Shown piece after piece: positions 63,651-64,000 of a stretch of DNA of 64,000 nucleotides (position 1 is the first letter of the stretch; every line of letters begins with the position of its first letter). The notes under the pieces are model-generated. The model was not told where the DNA came from and ran no database searches. It saw only the letters and a program-made list of their open reading frames with translations. This DNA comes from Kangiella sediminilitoris. GTDB taxonomy: Bacteria > Pseudomonadota > Gammaproteobacteria > Enterobacterales > Kangiellaceae. The position numbers were made by a program, and so were the translations under genes. The stretch lies in NCBI RefSeq assembly GCF_001708405.1, contig NZ_CP012418.1, positions 2,294,001 through 2,358,000 of the forward strand, in the 5' to 3' direction.

Positions 63651-64000
63651 TTATAATGGGAAAAACCACGGTATCACCACCGTGGCCACAATCGCAAAAA
63701 GTAAATTTAATGGTACGCCAACCTTAAGGAAATCGTTAAATTTGTAGCCTCCAGCGACATAAATAAATGTATTCGTCTGGTAACCAATCGGCGTAGCAAA
63801 ACTCGCGCTGGCAGCGAACATGACAGCCATAATAAAAGGTCTCGGATCCAGCCCAAGCTGCTGAGCCAGTGCAATCACAATTGGACCGATTAAAACGGCT
63901 ACGGCGTTATTACTCACCATCTGTGTTAACAATGCTGTTACCAGATAGACCGCAAACAAGATGCCATGAGGGCCGACATCACTACTGATTGTAACAATAC
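63651..64000 (-). CDS. SLC13/DASS-type permease, C-terminal part at the window edge
   Basis: The minus-strand frame runs from beyond base 64000 to a TAA at 63651-63653, about 115 residues. It carries the C-terminal signature of this superfamily: [18 protein letters not shown], then [32 protein letters not shown], and a last helix ending FFPL. It is closely related to the end of the permease at 50203-52032, so the genome has at least two such proteins here. Its start and substrate lie outside the window. Confidence 0.88.
   Translation of the reverse strand, partial: IVTISSDVGPHGILFAVYLVTALLTQMVSNNAVAVLIGPIVIALAQQLGLDPRPFIMAVMFAASASFATPIGYQTNTFIYVAGGYKFNDFLKVGVPLNLLFAIVATVVIPWFFPL

Overview
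This 64 kb window looks like chromosomal backbone of a gammaproteobacterium. The gene set and order (aroQ-accB-accC-prmA-dusB-fis, trmB/mutY-yggX, and gshB-tonB-yqgE-ruvX next to a complete type IV pilus chemosensory cluster) match what I remember from marine gammaproteobacteria. A Kangiella-like member of the Oceanospirillales is my best guess, but that is an inference from gene content and moderate GC, not a database match. I see no insertion sequence, prophage, integrase or CRISPR array. Coding density is high, with compact operons that often end in clear intrinsic terminators.

Layout. 1-1351: the 3'-truncated end of an EamA transporter gene and an orphan OmpR-type response regulator. 1698-11285: housekeeping genes for aromatic and fatty acid precursors (aroQ, accB, accC), ribosomal protein methylation (prmA), a zinc-ribbon membrane protein, the dusB-fis operon and purine synthesis (purH, purD). 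11444-14706: a YdbH-YnbE-YdbL set, a recently described intermembrane lipid-homeostasis bridge. 14733-18911: a GST and Ycf46-like AAA+ ATPase pair, coq7, a small secreted protein and a voltage-gated-type potassium channel with a C-terminal zinc ribbon. 19155-25286: the SAM cycle (metK, ahcY), a secreted NHL-repeat lyase-like protein, bioA and rsmE.

25345-37781 (minus strand) is the complete pilGHIJK-chpABC chemosensory system that controls type IV pilus twitching and surface sensing. It has a 2,224-residue ChpA, a PilJ with a long acidic tail and a ChpB reduced to its catalytic domain. It is followed by gshB, a tonB3-like gene, yqgE and ruvX, and then by the retraction motor genes pilU and pilT. 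yggS-proC-yggT-DUF4426-rdgB-hemW continue a gene order shared with Pseudomonas, but without the pyr and metXW genes that interrupt it there.

48112-53340: a three-domain lipoprotein, trmB, an SLC13-type permease, mutY and yggX. 53394-53469 is tRNA-Phe(GAA) with a textbook promoter and terminator. 53681-57764: an nfeD-slipin pair and a divergent pirin/LysR pair. 57765-57975 has no gene but holds a Fur-box-like site over a promoter, about 145 nt of non-coding sequence and a strong terminator; this is a candidate iron-regulated small RNA and the most interesting unexplained element here. 57997-60697 is a translationally coupled operon: Thr/Ser exporter, lipoprotein nuclease, aspartoacylase. The window ends with a small Cys/His-containing secreted protein, a ZnuD-like TonB-dependent receptor with His/Glu-rich loops, and the C-terminal part of a second SLC13-type permease.

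Other unexplained structures are a 28-bp near-palindrome over the metK promoter, a cluster of three hairpins at 4872-5015, and palindromes in the aroQ/response-regulator intergenic region.
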